In this document: positions 17,764-27,932 of the stretch, one piece after another
Position numbering within the stretch: position 1 is the first letter of the stretch
Layout: each line of letters starts with the position of its first letter
Notes under the pieces: model-generated
The model's database searches: none
Seen by the model: the letters and a program-made list of their open reading frames with translations, nothing else
Told to the model about the DNA's origin: nothing
Translations under genes and position numbers: made by a program
Assembly (NCBI RefSeq): GCF_963678635.1
Contig: NC_087069.1
Span: forward strand, 806,001-870,000
From: Symsagittifera roscoffensis
Taxonomy: Eukaryota; Xenacoelomorpha; Acoela; Convolutidae
Reading direction: 5' to 3'
Length of the DNA stretch: 64,000 nt

Positions 17764-19866
17764 GTGCTATCAATGGGCCCCAAGCATCCAAGTAGAGACA
17801 AATTTAACGAAACACATTTTTTGGCGGATATCGACATTTTCCTCTCACAATTGAAAAATCAAAAAACATCTGGTGAAACGTTATGTGAAATAGAAGCCGC
17901 GGCAAAGGCATATGCAAAAAACGTACGGCAAACCCCAAGAGACAAAGCCGTTGAAAAAACGAGGAAATATCTCAAAGATAATGGGTTGCTGGCTGTGCCT
18001 TTTGATAAGGGGGTTGGTTTTTGCATAATGAGGAAACAAACATATGAATCAAAGCTGGAATCCTTGTTGCAATCTGCTCAGTTTGTGAAAAAAGATGCAA
18101 CCACTGATGAGGTGATACTGAAAATTGAGAAAGAACTTAACAAAGAGTTACTAGCCATGAACAAAAGAGACGAGATAAGTGATCAGTTATATTCTAAGAT
18201 ACGATCAACAGGGGGGCAACCCGCCCGTTTGTACGGTTTAGCTAAGGTACACAAGGATGAGACACCCCTACGACCTGTACTATCACTTCCCGGCAGCTCG
18301 TATGAGAATCTTAACAAAATGCTTGCGAAGTTTTTTGACAACATCGATGGAGCAAATATAGAAACCAATACTAAAGAGGCTAGAGAAAAAATAGAAAACA
18401 TTGCTCTAGATCCGGATGAAACCATAATATCTCTTGATGTGAAAAGTTTGTACACCAACGTTCCCCTGAAGGAGGCAATTGAAATTGCTTTACAGAAGCT
18501 GTACAGCCAGGAGTCTCCTCCTGAAATTCAAAGAGCAACCATGAAAAGGCTTTTGAATATGGCGGTCAGCAAAGTATATTTCAAGTGTAATGATTCATGG
18601 TATGTACAAGTTGATGGTTTAGCAATGGGAGCGTCCCTCGCTGTAATTCTGGCAAACTTATGGCTGAAAGAATACGAATTTGCTCTACGACAACAAATAC
18701 CGGTGGGAACGGGGGTACAGCAAATTAATGACAAAAACGGCTTGTGCCCATGTTGCAGCAGGAAAGTCACATATAGATCAAAGGGGGTTGAATGCGAGAG
18801 TTGCCGAAACTGGTATCATCTAAAATGCGGAAAAATATCCGATGACGTATACGCATCAATAACCGAGATAGTCTGGTACTGTGAAAGCTGCTGCCGAGCT
18901 AAGAACAAGGAGAAGGATACTCCCCAGGTGAAATTGTTCCTCAGGTATGTGGATGACATTGTTAGAACAGTCAGAGGGGAGCCGAGTTGTCTTCTCGATG
19001 CCGCCAATTCTCTTCATCCAAATTTGCAGTTCACTCTAGAGAAAACTAATTCGGAGGGGAATTTGCCGTTCCTGGATTTGAACATAAATATATCGCAGGA
19101 TAGGCGTGTAACTTGCAGTTGGTATCAAAAACCAACAGATACAGGGACTATACTGAACTATAGAAGCTGCGCCCCAACTCAGTATAAGCGTAGTGTTATC
19201 CAAGGCACTGTACACAGGGTTTTTAGGAGTACATCTAGCTGGGAGCAATTTGATAAGGCTATGGAAACTAATAGGGCGCAATGGCTGACAAATCAGTACC
19301 CTGAAAATTGGTCCGCAAAGGTGGCTTCAGACGCCTTGTGCAAGATCATCGAGGGTAAAGGCAAGCCCCTGGATAGTGACAGGGGTTTGTCAGTTCAATC
19401 ACCAAAGGATGAAAAGCCCCCAATGCTGATGGTGCAATATAGAGGTAACCAGAGCCAATATTTTGCTAACAGGTTACGAAAATTAACGAACGTTCAAGTG
19501 GTTTTCACCACAAGAAAACTACAATCATGTTTACCATCACTGAAGTCAGCATTTTCTAATGACCTCAAGTCAAGAGTGGTTTATAAACTGTCATGTAGTG
19601 GATGCACTTCCACCTATGTCGGACAAACTGTTCGACATTTGACCACTAGAATTGAGGAACATAGGAAAGCAGACTCACCGGTAGGCCTCCACCTTCAGCA
19701 ATGCCAACTTGAGGGAAATAGCGCAGATCTTAGTTGGGAAATTATAGATAGGTCAAACAACCAAACAAAATTGCTAACACTAGAGGCAATACATATCAGG
19801 AAAGAGAAACCGGGCTTGAACACGCGCGATGAGTTTAGGAGCAGGGAGTTAACACTGAAAATTTAG
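17764..19866 (+). CDS. PLE ORF2: reverse transcriptase with embedded PHD-type finger and GIY-YIG endonuclease
   Basis: The frame is open from just after TAG 17659; the first ATG is at 17764. It contains PLE hallmarks: GPKHPSRDKFNETHFLADID, FDKGVGFCIM, RPVLS, RT motif A LDVKSLYTNVP, motif B GLAMGASLAVILANLW and motif C LRYVDDIV. Between B and C, about residues 327-378, lies an inserted finger: CPCC, then CESC, then WYHLKC, then YCESCC, a C4-H-C3 pattern typical of PHD fingers. After the RT come FLDLNI, the WYQKPTDTG motif and a C-terminal GIY-YIG module (YKLSCSGC, TYVGQTVRHLTTRIEEH), which nicks target DNA in PLEs. The finger probably projects from the palm and could bind histone tails or DNA (inference). 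Confidence 0.9.
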   Translation: MLSMGPKHPSRDKFNETHFLADIDIFLSQLKNQKTSGETLCEIEAAAKAYAKNVRQTPRDKAVEKTRKYLKDNGLLAVPFDKGVGFCIMRKQTYESKLESLLQSAQFVKKDATTDEVILKIEKELNKELLAMNKRDEISDQLYSKIRSTGGQPARLYGLAKVHKDETPLRPVLSLPGSSYENLNKMLAKFFDNIDGANIETNTKEAREKIENIALDPDETIISLDVKSLYTNVPLKEAIEIALQKLYSQESPPEIQRATMKRLLNMAVSKVYFKCNDSWYVQVDGLAMGASLAVILANLWLKEYEFALRQQIPVGTGVQQINDKNGLCPCCSRKVTYRSKGVECESCRNWYHLKCGKISDDVYASITEIVWYCESCCRAKNKEKDTPQVKLFLRYVDDIVRTVRGEPSCLLDAANSLHPNLQFTLEKTNSEGNLPFLDLNINISQDRRVTCSWYQKPTDTGTILNYRSCAPTQYKRSVIQGTVHRVFRSTSSWEQFDKAMETNRAQWLTNQYPENWSAKVASDALCKIIEGKGKPLDSDRGLSVQSPKDEKPPMLMVQYRGNQSQYFANRLRKLTNVQVVFTTRKLQSCLPSLKSAFSNDLKSRVVYKLSCSGCTSTYVGQTVRHLTTRIEEHRKADSPVGLHLQQCQLEGNSADLSWEIIDRSNNQTKLLTLEAIHIRKEKPGLNTRDEFRSRELTLKI
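18744..18898 (+). other. PHD-like zinc finger inserted in the RT palm
   Basis: Four Cys/His pairs (C-x2-C, C-x2-C, H-x2-C, C-x2-C) with a Trp two residues before the last pair match the PHD consensus. The insertion sits between RT motifs B and C, without disturbing either. Confidence 0.75.
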
Positions 19867-20192
19867 TCCCAAAATATTTTTGGTTTTTTATTCAAAACGT
19901 ACATGTCTAAATCGAAATTATGACTCAGAAACTTCCAGACAAATTAATTTTAAAATGTTTAATTAATTTTAGAGGTTAAAAGTATTTTAATCTTAATAGT
20001 AATTTAGAGGTCAACTGTGATTGGCTAATTTTTTATCATGATGGTTTAGAACCAAATTGTATGTGATTTATTGTAAATAACATTTGTAAATTGATGTTTT
20101 ATCGTCATTTAGAGTAGTTTATTGTAAAAATCCTGACGATGCACATAGTTGCGAAAACGTTTGAAATTTACTTTTTAGCAAAAATTTCTTCA
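19850..20192 (+). repeat. PLE 3' pseudo-LTR
   Basis: It overlaps the last codons of ORF2 and the 3' untranslated region. It differs from the 5' copy by one base seen (GTGTGTG versus GTATGTG). Confidence 0.9.
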
Positions 20193-20690
20193 CTTTTTAT
20201 AATCTTTGATCATTTTGTACAGATAGTTTAGAATTTTTAAAACCTGAACATGTACAAAAATGTGCGAAAACGTTTGTTTGAATTTGCAATTTTAACTCAT
20301 TCTCAAGATATCCTTTACCCGAAATCAACTCTAGCTAGGTTTTAATTTTGTCATTATCATTAGCGCTACTGATTGAAGTTTAGGTGGTTGTTTTGAAAAT
20401 GAAAGTTAACTATTTGACCGAAACGCTACTTGTTCTCTTAAGATGGCAATGTTACCATGCAAAAGGTAAAAGGACCGGATTAAGTTAACCCTCCCCTATC
20501 CCCAAATAGACCAGGTTAAAATTCTTGACTGCAGCGTTCAATGAAAATTGAATTTGCTAAGCGCTGTCTGTAAATTGCTATATTCTATTGGCTGAAAACC
20601 CGAACTCAGACTAAAGTTAACATCCTCCTAAACTGCCGTTTTGGGAGTGGTGGGGGGCTGTGAACTTGGTCCGAAGAGCTGCCAAATTTC
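20193..20690. other. Intergenic DNA
   Basis: No gene or clear repeat seen. Confidence 0.5.
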
Positions 20691-20694
20691 ATAG

Positions 20695-20952
20695 GTGCTG
20701 GTTTATGTTTTGATTTTAGTGACGTTCATTTTCATCGGCTGTATTTTGATGAGTGCAGCATTTGTGCCGTGTCTGAATGAGAAATCTAAAATGTATCTCA
20801 CAACGGCTTGTCGAAGTGTCTTGAGCTCCGCTGCAGTAGTCCCGGAGAAGAACTACGTGATAGGGTTCGCATTCTTCATGCCCTGGCTTGCATTCACATT
20901 CATCTCAATGGCACTCATCTTCGAAATACTAAAGATGGTCATGAAGGACTAA
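20695..20952 (+). CDS. Possible terminal exon of a multi-pass membrane protein
   Basis: An 85-codon frame without an ATG at its left end (it opens with GTG directly after TTTCATAG, a possible splice acceptor) encodes two hydrophobic helices. The first has VYVLILVTFIFIGCILM, and the second has YVIGFAFFMPWLAFTFISMA, ending LKMVMKD. Between them is a short polar loop with two cysteines. This looks like the last exon of a small membrane protein, but no upstream exon was found and no family was recognised. It could also be chance. Confidence 0.3.
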   Translation: MLVYVLILVTFIFIGCILMSAAFVPCLNEKSKMYLTTACRSVLSSAAVVPEKNYVIGFAFFMPWLAFTFISMALIFEILKMVMKD

Positions 20953-22363
20953 CAGACACTATTCAACACACAAGTACACTATCCAAGCAATCAGTGTATT
21001 CTATTACGAGCACAATACAGCGAAAGAGATAGAAAGAATCATACAATCTTAGCAATATCAACCTTTTGAAGAGAAAATAATTTTCAAATCAATGAAGTTC
21101 AAAACAATTACAACTTCGAATACGGGGGATGCATATAAATAAATACATTTCGAGAACAATACGACAGCGATGTTGATGAAAACTACAAATTTTTTCTCCC
21201 TTGGACCATTCAAAAAGAGCGATCGAAGTTATTGCGATTTTATGCGGCCTTTAAATTGATAATTTGAAAATTAAATACAGCGAATTTAGACGAATACACA
21301 AAAGCTTAAAACCTTCCGCGATGATATGATAAATTCAAGTGGTCGGCAAATTTTTTTCCACAAGAAAACTTCCGGATTTTTTTTAAATTTTGACGTAAAT
21401 TGTCTCTTTTGATTATATTTGGCCTGATTCAGTGATTTGGTTCGTCTAATTTTGCTGCACCTACCTCCAGTTAGCTTGAGTTCTTTCGGTCTTATAGCAA
21501 AACTTGTAGCAAATAAAAACACCTGCCTAGAGTACATAAATTTATTCTGTTAGTAAAATCGTTAAGTGACGCCAGCTGTAAACTATTCAACACTTTGTTT
21601 TGATGCTATAGAAATTGATTGGGAAGCAATTGAATTTGATGAAAAGAAGTATAGCCATGAAATGTTTTGAAAATAAAATCAATGAACTTAAATTGGAAAT
21701 ATTTGAAACTAAATGTCCGCATCCGTTTTCAATTCACATCATATATCCAAATTGTTTCCGAAGAAAATCAGTAATGTTAATCGTCTTGGAAAAATAACTA
21801 ATTAAAGTCTCCAATGAAAGGGTTTGTTGAAGAATCCCATCTTTCTTCGTTTTGCGCAAGTTGTTCTAAGTTGTCCATACGTAAGGAAAATTGTTGGGAA
21901 ACTAAGAAAAGCATTTTTTCATATATGAAAATCACATTGAAAGTGATTTTCGAAAATACTTAAATCGTTTTGCTACATTTTTTGTGTTTCGAACGATAAC
22001 GAAATAACCAAAGGTTTTCTGACACACGGAAACATATTGGCTGAAGAGAAGAAACGTCCAAGATACTCGTCTTTGGGTATTAATTAGATGAGATAATATG
22101 TCATAGTGCACTCAGAACTATGAATAAAAACCTTAGGTTTTTGTATTTGGCTGGAATAGCCATAGTCAAAGTTTTTACTTGATGAAAACCGTGGCCTGCT
22201 TTTTTGACAATTGAAGTATAAAAAAGCAACAAAAAATGCAAGTTTAGATTCGCACAAAATCCTTAGTCATCTTTTTCGGGTTGACCTCCACACCAGTAAA
22301 CTGCTAGTCATTCAAACTTACAATGAAGCTGATGAAAAAAAAACGCTAGTGGAAAAAACGCTA
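20953..22363. other. AT-rich intergenic DNA
   Basis: Small ORFs here have the composition of random AT-rich sequence. No gene or RNA supported. Confidence 0.5.
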
Positions 22364-22610
22364 GGGGAGCGGTGGTGAAGTGGTTACGTCTCCGCCTCTC
22401 AATCGAAAGATCGGATGTTCGAGGCCCACCATGATCCGTGCTCGTTGCTTGAGGGTGAGGTAATATTACCCAGCCCAGAAAAATAACCGAAAAAAAAATT
22501 GCATGTAGTTCTTAAACAGGGGCACAACAGCGGTTCACCGTGATGAGCTGTACAGCTCAGGTGTTGGTCGTTTCCCCCGTGGATAAATGGTCTTAATCTT
22601 TTTTCAAAAA
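22364..22610 (+). mobile_element. tRNA-derived SINE
   Basis: The first ~74 bases resemble a tRNA, with a box A-like TGGTGAAGTGG (22373-22383) and a box B-like GTTCGAGGCCC (22417-22427), i.e. an internal RNA polymerase III promoter. The ends do not pair as an acceptor stem and a non-tRNA body of about 170 bases follows (GAGGTAATATTACCC, then GCGGTTCACCGTGATGAGC), so it is a SINE head rather than a functional tRNA. Confidence 0.6.
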
Positions 22611-23384
22611 TAGCCTTATCTCCAATATCAACTAAAAATTGTATTCATAAGTTGAGAATGTTAGAAATTGTTGCCCTGAATGTATTTTTATCAAAATGCA
22701 TTTCGGAAACGAAAAAATCGAGAAAAATTGATGACAAATTGTTTCACTAAAAATGCTATTCATAATATTTCATTCTATGAAAGTTAAGATTAGCCTTTTT
22801 TTAAAATTTCCAAATATTGGAGACAAATTTTGAGGTTCTTTTTTGTCGCAAAAACATTTTTGTCTAAAAAACTTTTCGATATTTTTAGCATTCAAACCTC
22901 GAAATTACCGTCTAACGTAGTCCAGGCACTGTCGTTTCGTATAAAAGTAACATAAATAAGAATATATTTTGTGTAAAGCTAGATTTTTTTGTTTTATATG
23001 AAGCAAGGTAAATTTAAGGTCTGTCAAAAACAACAAGCCGTGATTTACAAAGACTTTAATTTTTATAACCTAAGGTTTTAGCCGTACACAAAAAGTTACA
23101 AAGTTTTTGATGCAACTATGTGTGGAATTGAAACAGTTAGATACATGGTGTTTCTCCAAATGCTCTTTAAATGTGTGATTCATACCATTTGGTTTTATTA
23201 TGCGAGAAAATCTTTGGTTATTTTGTTTAGATTACCAATAGGTTAAGATTCCTGTAGGACATCTATGAAACACTTGATAAAAACTGTGAAAATATTCTGA
23301 TATACAGATATGCTTTTTACACAGCTTTCTCCAAAGTATCCCATTACGATTTCCTCGCAAAAATTGGCAATATTGGTGGAAGAG
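22611..23384. other. AT-rich intergenic DNA
   Basis: Nothing recognisable. Confidence 0.5.
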
Positions 23385-24260
23385 GATTTTTTTGGAGGTA
23401 GCCTATGACTATCTTAACAACAGAAATCAATTTCTTCGAGCAGACAACACCTCCGATACATTGGTTTGTACTTGTGAAACCCCACAAGGATCGCTGCTTG
23501 GGTCTCTTTTTTCTGTTTCTTGATTAAGATCTTCCTGACGCATTGAAGTTCAGCGATCCGTGTTTTATTGCAGACGAATTAAAAATGTTAGTATCTAATG
23601 AAAGACAGAAGATATAATAAGACCTCACAGCTGTGGAACAGATTGAGTCCAGAAGAAATACAAAAGGACTTCAGAGCTGAGCAACAGAATAAAATTAATA
23701 AAATGACTTAGCGCAAGACAATGCTCAGTTTGCATTCACAGGGAACGACTTGACTACATGCGGGGAGAGACTTCAAAAAACTCAAACTTGATAAAAATTT
23801 ATTGATATTATGTCTCGAAGGATCTTTCGTGGTTGGAACATATTGATTCAAGATTAGGAAGATCCAAAAAGATACCTTTAACCTGAGTCACTCTGTGGAA
23901 TAATTATCTCAAGTATTTCGCGAACTGATTTGACAAAACTAGAATGATTTCGAAATTAGGTAGGTAACCGGAATTGAATCTAAAAATCCTGAACAACTAA
24001 GGCTACTAAATATCATGCCTCATGTGATGTTTCTTCAAGTGAATGAACTAATTCTATTGTCTGAGCTCTTACATGGAAAGAGTGACAACATTGATCCATC
24101 TTCAATGGTTAAGTTTCCAAGACCAAATCCAGAGAACCCCAATCTGAAGATAACTCGATCAGAGAAAGCAGCGATAGTTGAATTCACTTTCAGGACTTGT
24201 CGACTGGTGAATTCTATAAATCACGAAATCGGTTTCTTGAATAAGTAAGCCAGGGCTAAA
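23385..24260 (+). mobile_element. Degraded non-LTR retrotransposon (LINE) RT fragment
   Basis: Broken frames read AYDYLNNRNQFLRADN and CETPQGSLLGSLF (RT motif around PQGS-LGPLLF), then DLPDALKF and FIADELKML (where LINEs have the F/YADD box), then DLSWLEHIDSRL, and finally at 24015-24248 MPHVMFLQVNELILLSELLHGK and RTCRLVNSI. The order matches the second half of a CR1/Jockey-type RT and its C-terminal segment. Several frameshifts and a changed catalytic box (ADE) mean it is dead. Confidence 0.7.
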
Positions 24261-24548
24261 AAGAAGAATCCAGCAGCTAATGTGGCACTTAATGACGAGC
24301 GATTCACGGAGCATAAAATGCACCTGGGTCTTGTTATGCGGCTGCCACTTCTGTGTTCTGAACAAAATTTAGAAGATGAGACGAGACCAAAATCCCTTTA
24401 CTTATACTGTAAATCGCCAACAACTATAACAACATATAGTAGCTATGAAAAATGGCTGAAATATTTTCTAAGTGATGTATTTAAAAGCGTTGGTAGGGCC
24501 TTATCCAACCTATGCATGGACTGTCGTATGACGGAAAGGTCTAGTTAG

Positions 24549-24889
24549 CTTACCTTTTCTTTTTCTTAACACTTGAATATTCATAATTTAATTTTTTTCG
24601 CAGATTTTTATGTAATTTCTCACTAATATTTAATTAAAAATACTTGAATCTGCATAGGTTCTTGTGGTTAAAATTCAACAAACTGCAATAAAAACAGTTA
24701 AAGTTTCCAGTATTTTTTACACAAAAGTTAGAAACAAATTCAAATCTCTAGTAGAAACAGATAATTTTTCAGCGAGAACGGTGATTTTTTTTCAACAGTT
24801 GACTTCGTCGCTAGTGCGCGGCTGTTTTACTGTGTGGGCTATCTGGTGCCGCAAATGTCCTCCACTCCTCCGATTTCAGGTTAAGGTTC
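24549..24889. other. Upstream region and probable 5' UTR of the 4E-T-like gene
   Basis: AT-rich, then less so after 24790. TTTCAG at about 24880 directly before the start region could be a 3' splice site for a 5' UTR intron. No TATA box stands out. Confidence 0.35.
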
Positions 24890-26833
24890 ATGGCGATTCA
24901 AGACGAAGATAACGGAGAGCTGGAAGAGCTGCCGATGTCAGAGGACGACGAGACTCTGGGCTGTAAGCAGGCATCGATTGAATCGGGCAGAAAAGTGTAC
25001 ACACCGGAAGAGCTAATGTCATTTAGAGGCTTGCCGTGTTGCAATATCCGACCTGATATTCTGAATGAAGACTTTTTTGATCAGAGTGGTCGTTGGAATC
25101 CTAATTTATGGCATTCAAGTTTTTTTAAGCGAAACAGGTCAAACTCACGCAGCGGAGGAGGGAGAGTTCGTAATCTGGGATTCCATTGGAAGCATAATAA
25201 CTATCCTGGTCGTAGAAACATTGGGATTAGTGGAAGACTTCTAGACTCTGACCAAACTTTACCTATTAGCGGTGAGAGTTGTGGTTATTACAATGCAAAG
25301 TGTGGGCCACACGCTAAGATTTGCGACGATCGGTCCAACTTATCTACTGTTTCGGTGAGTGAAAGAAAGAGCGAAGAAATTGCGAAAAACTTAATCAATA
25401 CATCAACGCCGAACAATGATATTAAGCAGAAAAGAAATGTTACCTTCGCGAAATCCGAGGCCTTAAAACTCGTCACTGGTCAAAATGAAGTAAGCGAGAA
25501 AGAAAACTTAATTGCTGCCGAACTACCGTCAAAGTCAATCGAATGTAGTATTGAGGAGTCGTTAAACAATCTCGACAATCGCTCGGAGGGCGAGCCTGAG
25601 TGGTTGTCAGTTTCCGTTGAAACAAATGACGCCGAGTTTGATTTCGGTAACTTGGAGGAGCTTAAGAAAAAGTACAACGAAGAGTTAACTGACGTTTCTC
25701 AGAAATTTGGATGCTCTTTCGTGCTGCGTGACTCTTCAAAGACTGCAGTGTCAAACTTTTCGAATGGTGGAAGCATTGGTTACACTGCAAATCCGCAAAT
25801 TGTGACGCTGCAAGACCTGGAGACTGAGTGTGGAGCTGTCTCTCAGCCCCAAAACACGACGAAAGACGAATTGAAGGCATTCAACAGTCTTGTCAGTGGT
25901 GTGAAAAAGATTGATGTAAATTTAGATAATACGCGAGTGGATTCCAAAGGCTCAAAAACGGGAAACCAGCAATCAAGGTCACGCATTTCACATCTGTTCC
26001 CCCAAGAGGCCACTGAAGTTCCTGGATCACCTGTATCTATGGACCGTCCTTTGCCCAAGGCTTGGAACACCGATAAAGTTATGTCGTTCGAAAGAATATT
26101 GTCTGCTGTAGGTAGTGCAGATGGTGCTTTGCCACAAGCCGCGTCGAGCTGGAAGGCCAATTTGAATGAGGGAACTGTAGGTACCTTGGACAGGAGCTTC
26201 TTTGACACTGCCATACCTAGAGCATTGGTTCCTGGTCATATGAGGGCTTCAAATGAGGAAAGCTCTGCATCTTGGAGTAGCATGCCACATGTTGTTCGAA
26301 GGCAACAAGACCAAGGAAGGCCAGCGCCAGACCCATTATCGATGTACAGTGATCCGACTAGAATGCTGTCCCGCGACTTACAACTGAGCTCTCACCAGTT
26401 GATGCAACAACAAGCAGAGGCGTTGCGTTATGCTCAGAGATTGCAGCAGGAACAGATTGCAGTGACATTAGCACAGCAAAAGCTGCTGGATATAGAACGG
26501 AACTCGATGTTTTTACAGCCTCGGTTTGCAAATGCTGCAAATACAATGGGAGTAAACAAAAACTTGGAACTGAGGATTCTGCAAGAGCAGTTGAAAATAC
26601 AACAAGACCAGCAACGTCTGCACAATCCCTTGAATGAGCTATTGCTGAATTTGTCCAACCGTAATGGGCATTTATCGAGTCAATTGCAGGCCCCTGTTAG
26701 GATGCGGCAGCCCCCACCTATCCCTGGAGGGATGATGCGGCCGCCCCTACGCCTCCCACCAGGAATGTCGCCGGCCATGCAAAACATGTTCCGGAGGAAA
26801 TTAGCCGGAGCTTTGCAGCATGCTGGAAACTAA
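24890..26833 (+). CDS. EIF4ENIF1: eIF4E-transporter (4E-T / EIF4ENIF1)-like protein
   Basis: This 647-residue single-exon ORF starts at ATG 24890. Its N-terminus has the canonical eIF4E-binding motif YTPEELM (Tyr37-X4-Leu42-Met43), followed by LP and RPDIL and then GRWNPNLWHSSFF, matching the conserved start of 4E-T proteins. A segment EPEWLS plus EFDFGNLEELKKKY (about residues 239-265) resembles the DDX6-binding Cup-homology region. The C-terminal third is rich in Gln and Met with coiled-coil character (LQQEQIAVTLAQQKLL) and ends in proline-rich PPPIPGGMMRPPLRLPPGM. 4E-T binds eIF4E and P-body helicase DDX6, repressing translation and protecting or decaying mRNA. Vertebrate 4E-T is longer. 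The lack of introns could mean a retrocopy or a compact gene. Its 3' part is duplicated downstream. Confidence 0.8.
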   Translation: MAIQDEDNGELEELPMSEDDETLGCKQASIESGRKVYTPEELMSFRGLPCCNIRPDILNEDFFDQSGRWNPNLWHSSFFKRNRSNSRSGGGRVRNLGFHWKHNNYPGRRNIGISGRLLDSDQTLPISGESCGYYNAKCGPHAKICDDRSNLSTVSVSERKSEEIAKNLINTSTPNNDIKQKRNVTFAKSEALKLVTGQNEVSEKENLIAAELPSKSIECSIEESLNNLDNRSEGEPEWLSVSVETNDAEFDFGNLEELKKKYNEELTDVSQKFGCSFVLRDSSKTAVSNFSNGGSIGYTANPQIVTLQDLETECGAVSQPQNTTKDELKAFNSLVSGVKKIDVNLDNTRVDSKGSKTGNQQSRSRISHLFPQEATEVPGSPVSMDRPLPKAWNTDKVMSFERILSAVGSADGALPQAASSWKANLNEGTVGTLDRSFFDTAIPRALVPGHMRASNEESSASWSSMPHVVRRQQDQGRPAPDPLSMYSDPTRMLSRDLQLSSHQLMQQQAEALRYAQRLQQEQIAVTLAQQKLLDIERNSMFLQPRFANAANTMGVNKNLELRILQEQLKIQQDQQRLHNPLNELLLNLSNRNGHLSSQLQAPVRMRQPPPIPGGMMRPPLRLPPGMSPAMQNMFRRKLAGALQHAGN

Positions 26834-27932
26834 AGTTGATGGAACTTATAGGGAACTTAAACTGAGTTGTTGATGAATTTTGTTTGCCATGTTTTGTACC
26901 AAACGAAAAAATCTGAAGGGTTGCCGAAATGAATATGTACTAGTTTAGTTCTATTTAAAAAAGATTTTCGTTGTGGTTTCTTTGTTCGCTAAATTGTATC
27001 AAACAATTAACAAACGGTGCTGTTTGTCTGATGAAACTTTAGTTTAGAGTGAAAATCTTTATTTTTTGTTTATTTCAGGCACTGGTGACGCTTCAAACCA
27101 GTCTGTCTGTCATTCTATGTCCATTCTATGCAGTTTAATCTAATGCTGTACACGATTAATTGCAGCTTTCTGCTCTTTTGTGCAATGTGGCTGAATTTGT
27201 TTAGATATGAGTACCGATAAAGACTGATCAATTGATTTAAGTCGTATGAATTTGAATTAACTGATAGTTTGAATTTTGACCTGACTGATTTGGTTCGAAT
27301 TTGAAACAATACTGGTACAGTTTGAGCTACCTGAGCTCATGTCTTAGTAGTTTTGTTTGATTTTCTATCAAATTTAACCGCTATTAAATTGTTACTTTCA
27401 ATTCGAACTTTCAGTCTATTAGTTTTCAAATTAAGTCATCTGAGTTCATTTTTGAGGCAAGAAAAATAGCTGTGCACGTTCTATTTTTTTGACCAGTTTT
27501 TGCTGCAAAAAAGTTCGTTTGTAGAAGTTCGTTTCTTTTGAAAAACTCAATGATAGACCCTATAGCTCAGGGTGTGGTTCTTTTTCGATTTTGAATAGCT
27601 CGTCGGGGGTCAAGTGAGGTATCGCATTACAGCTGTAGAAAACGAGCGTTGTAGATTGGTCACTCTAATCTTTGGAATACCCGACTTTACTCTTTCTAGA
27701 GTTTGAATGTTTTGACTTATTTGGGCGCACGTGATAGTTATTTCAATTTTTTTCTAATTTTCTTTTTTGGGTTCATCTGATTCCGATTAGTTACAGCGGG
27801 CCTGAATTTGCAGTTGCAAAATAAGTTAGAGAAAAATGGGGGTTGGGTGGTTCCTAAACAAAACCTAGACGCAGGCGATTCCTAAAAGTACCTGTGCTGA
27901 TATCGGATGTGGCTGTGTCAGCTTGTTTCTAA
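25892..27932 (+). repeat. 2041-bp tandem duplication, first unit (4E-T 3' half and flank)
   Basis: The unit covers the last ~310 codons, the 3' untranslated region and downstream DNA. The parental ends share GTCA, which is present once at the junction, so the duplication formed at 4-bp microhomology. Confidence 0.95.
26834..27891. other. 3' UTR and downstream DNA of the 4E-T-like gene
   Basis: No further gene. A TTTATTTCAG acceptor-like sequence at about 27070-27079 may mark a 3' UTR intron or be chance. The same sequence repeats in the second unit (28875-29973). Confidence 0.4.

Larger units (their letters stand above)
16023..20192 (+). mobile_element. Penelope-like element (endonuclease-plus PLE), nearly complete
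   Basis: The element is flanked by direct terminal repeats of about 343 bp (16023-16365 and 19850-20192; one substitution seen), the typical PLE pseudo-LTR arrangement. Between them are ORF1 (16544-17182) and ORF2 (17230-19866), the latter with RT and a C-terminal GIY-YIG endonuclease. Only one in-frame stop (TAG at 17659) interrupts ORF2. Fragments of at least two other PLE copies lie immediately upstream, so PLEs have inserted here repeatedly. Confidence 0.88.

Noticed and set aside
21615-21797. 60-residue plus-strand ORF
   Set aside because: Lys/Ile/Asn-rich composition as expected from random AT-rich DNA; no flanking gene signals.
22364-22437. Functional tRNA gene
   Set aside because: Box A and B are present but the 5' and 3' ends do not form an acceptor stem and the sequence continues into a SINE body.
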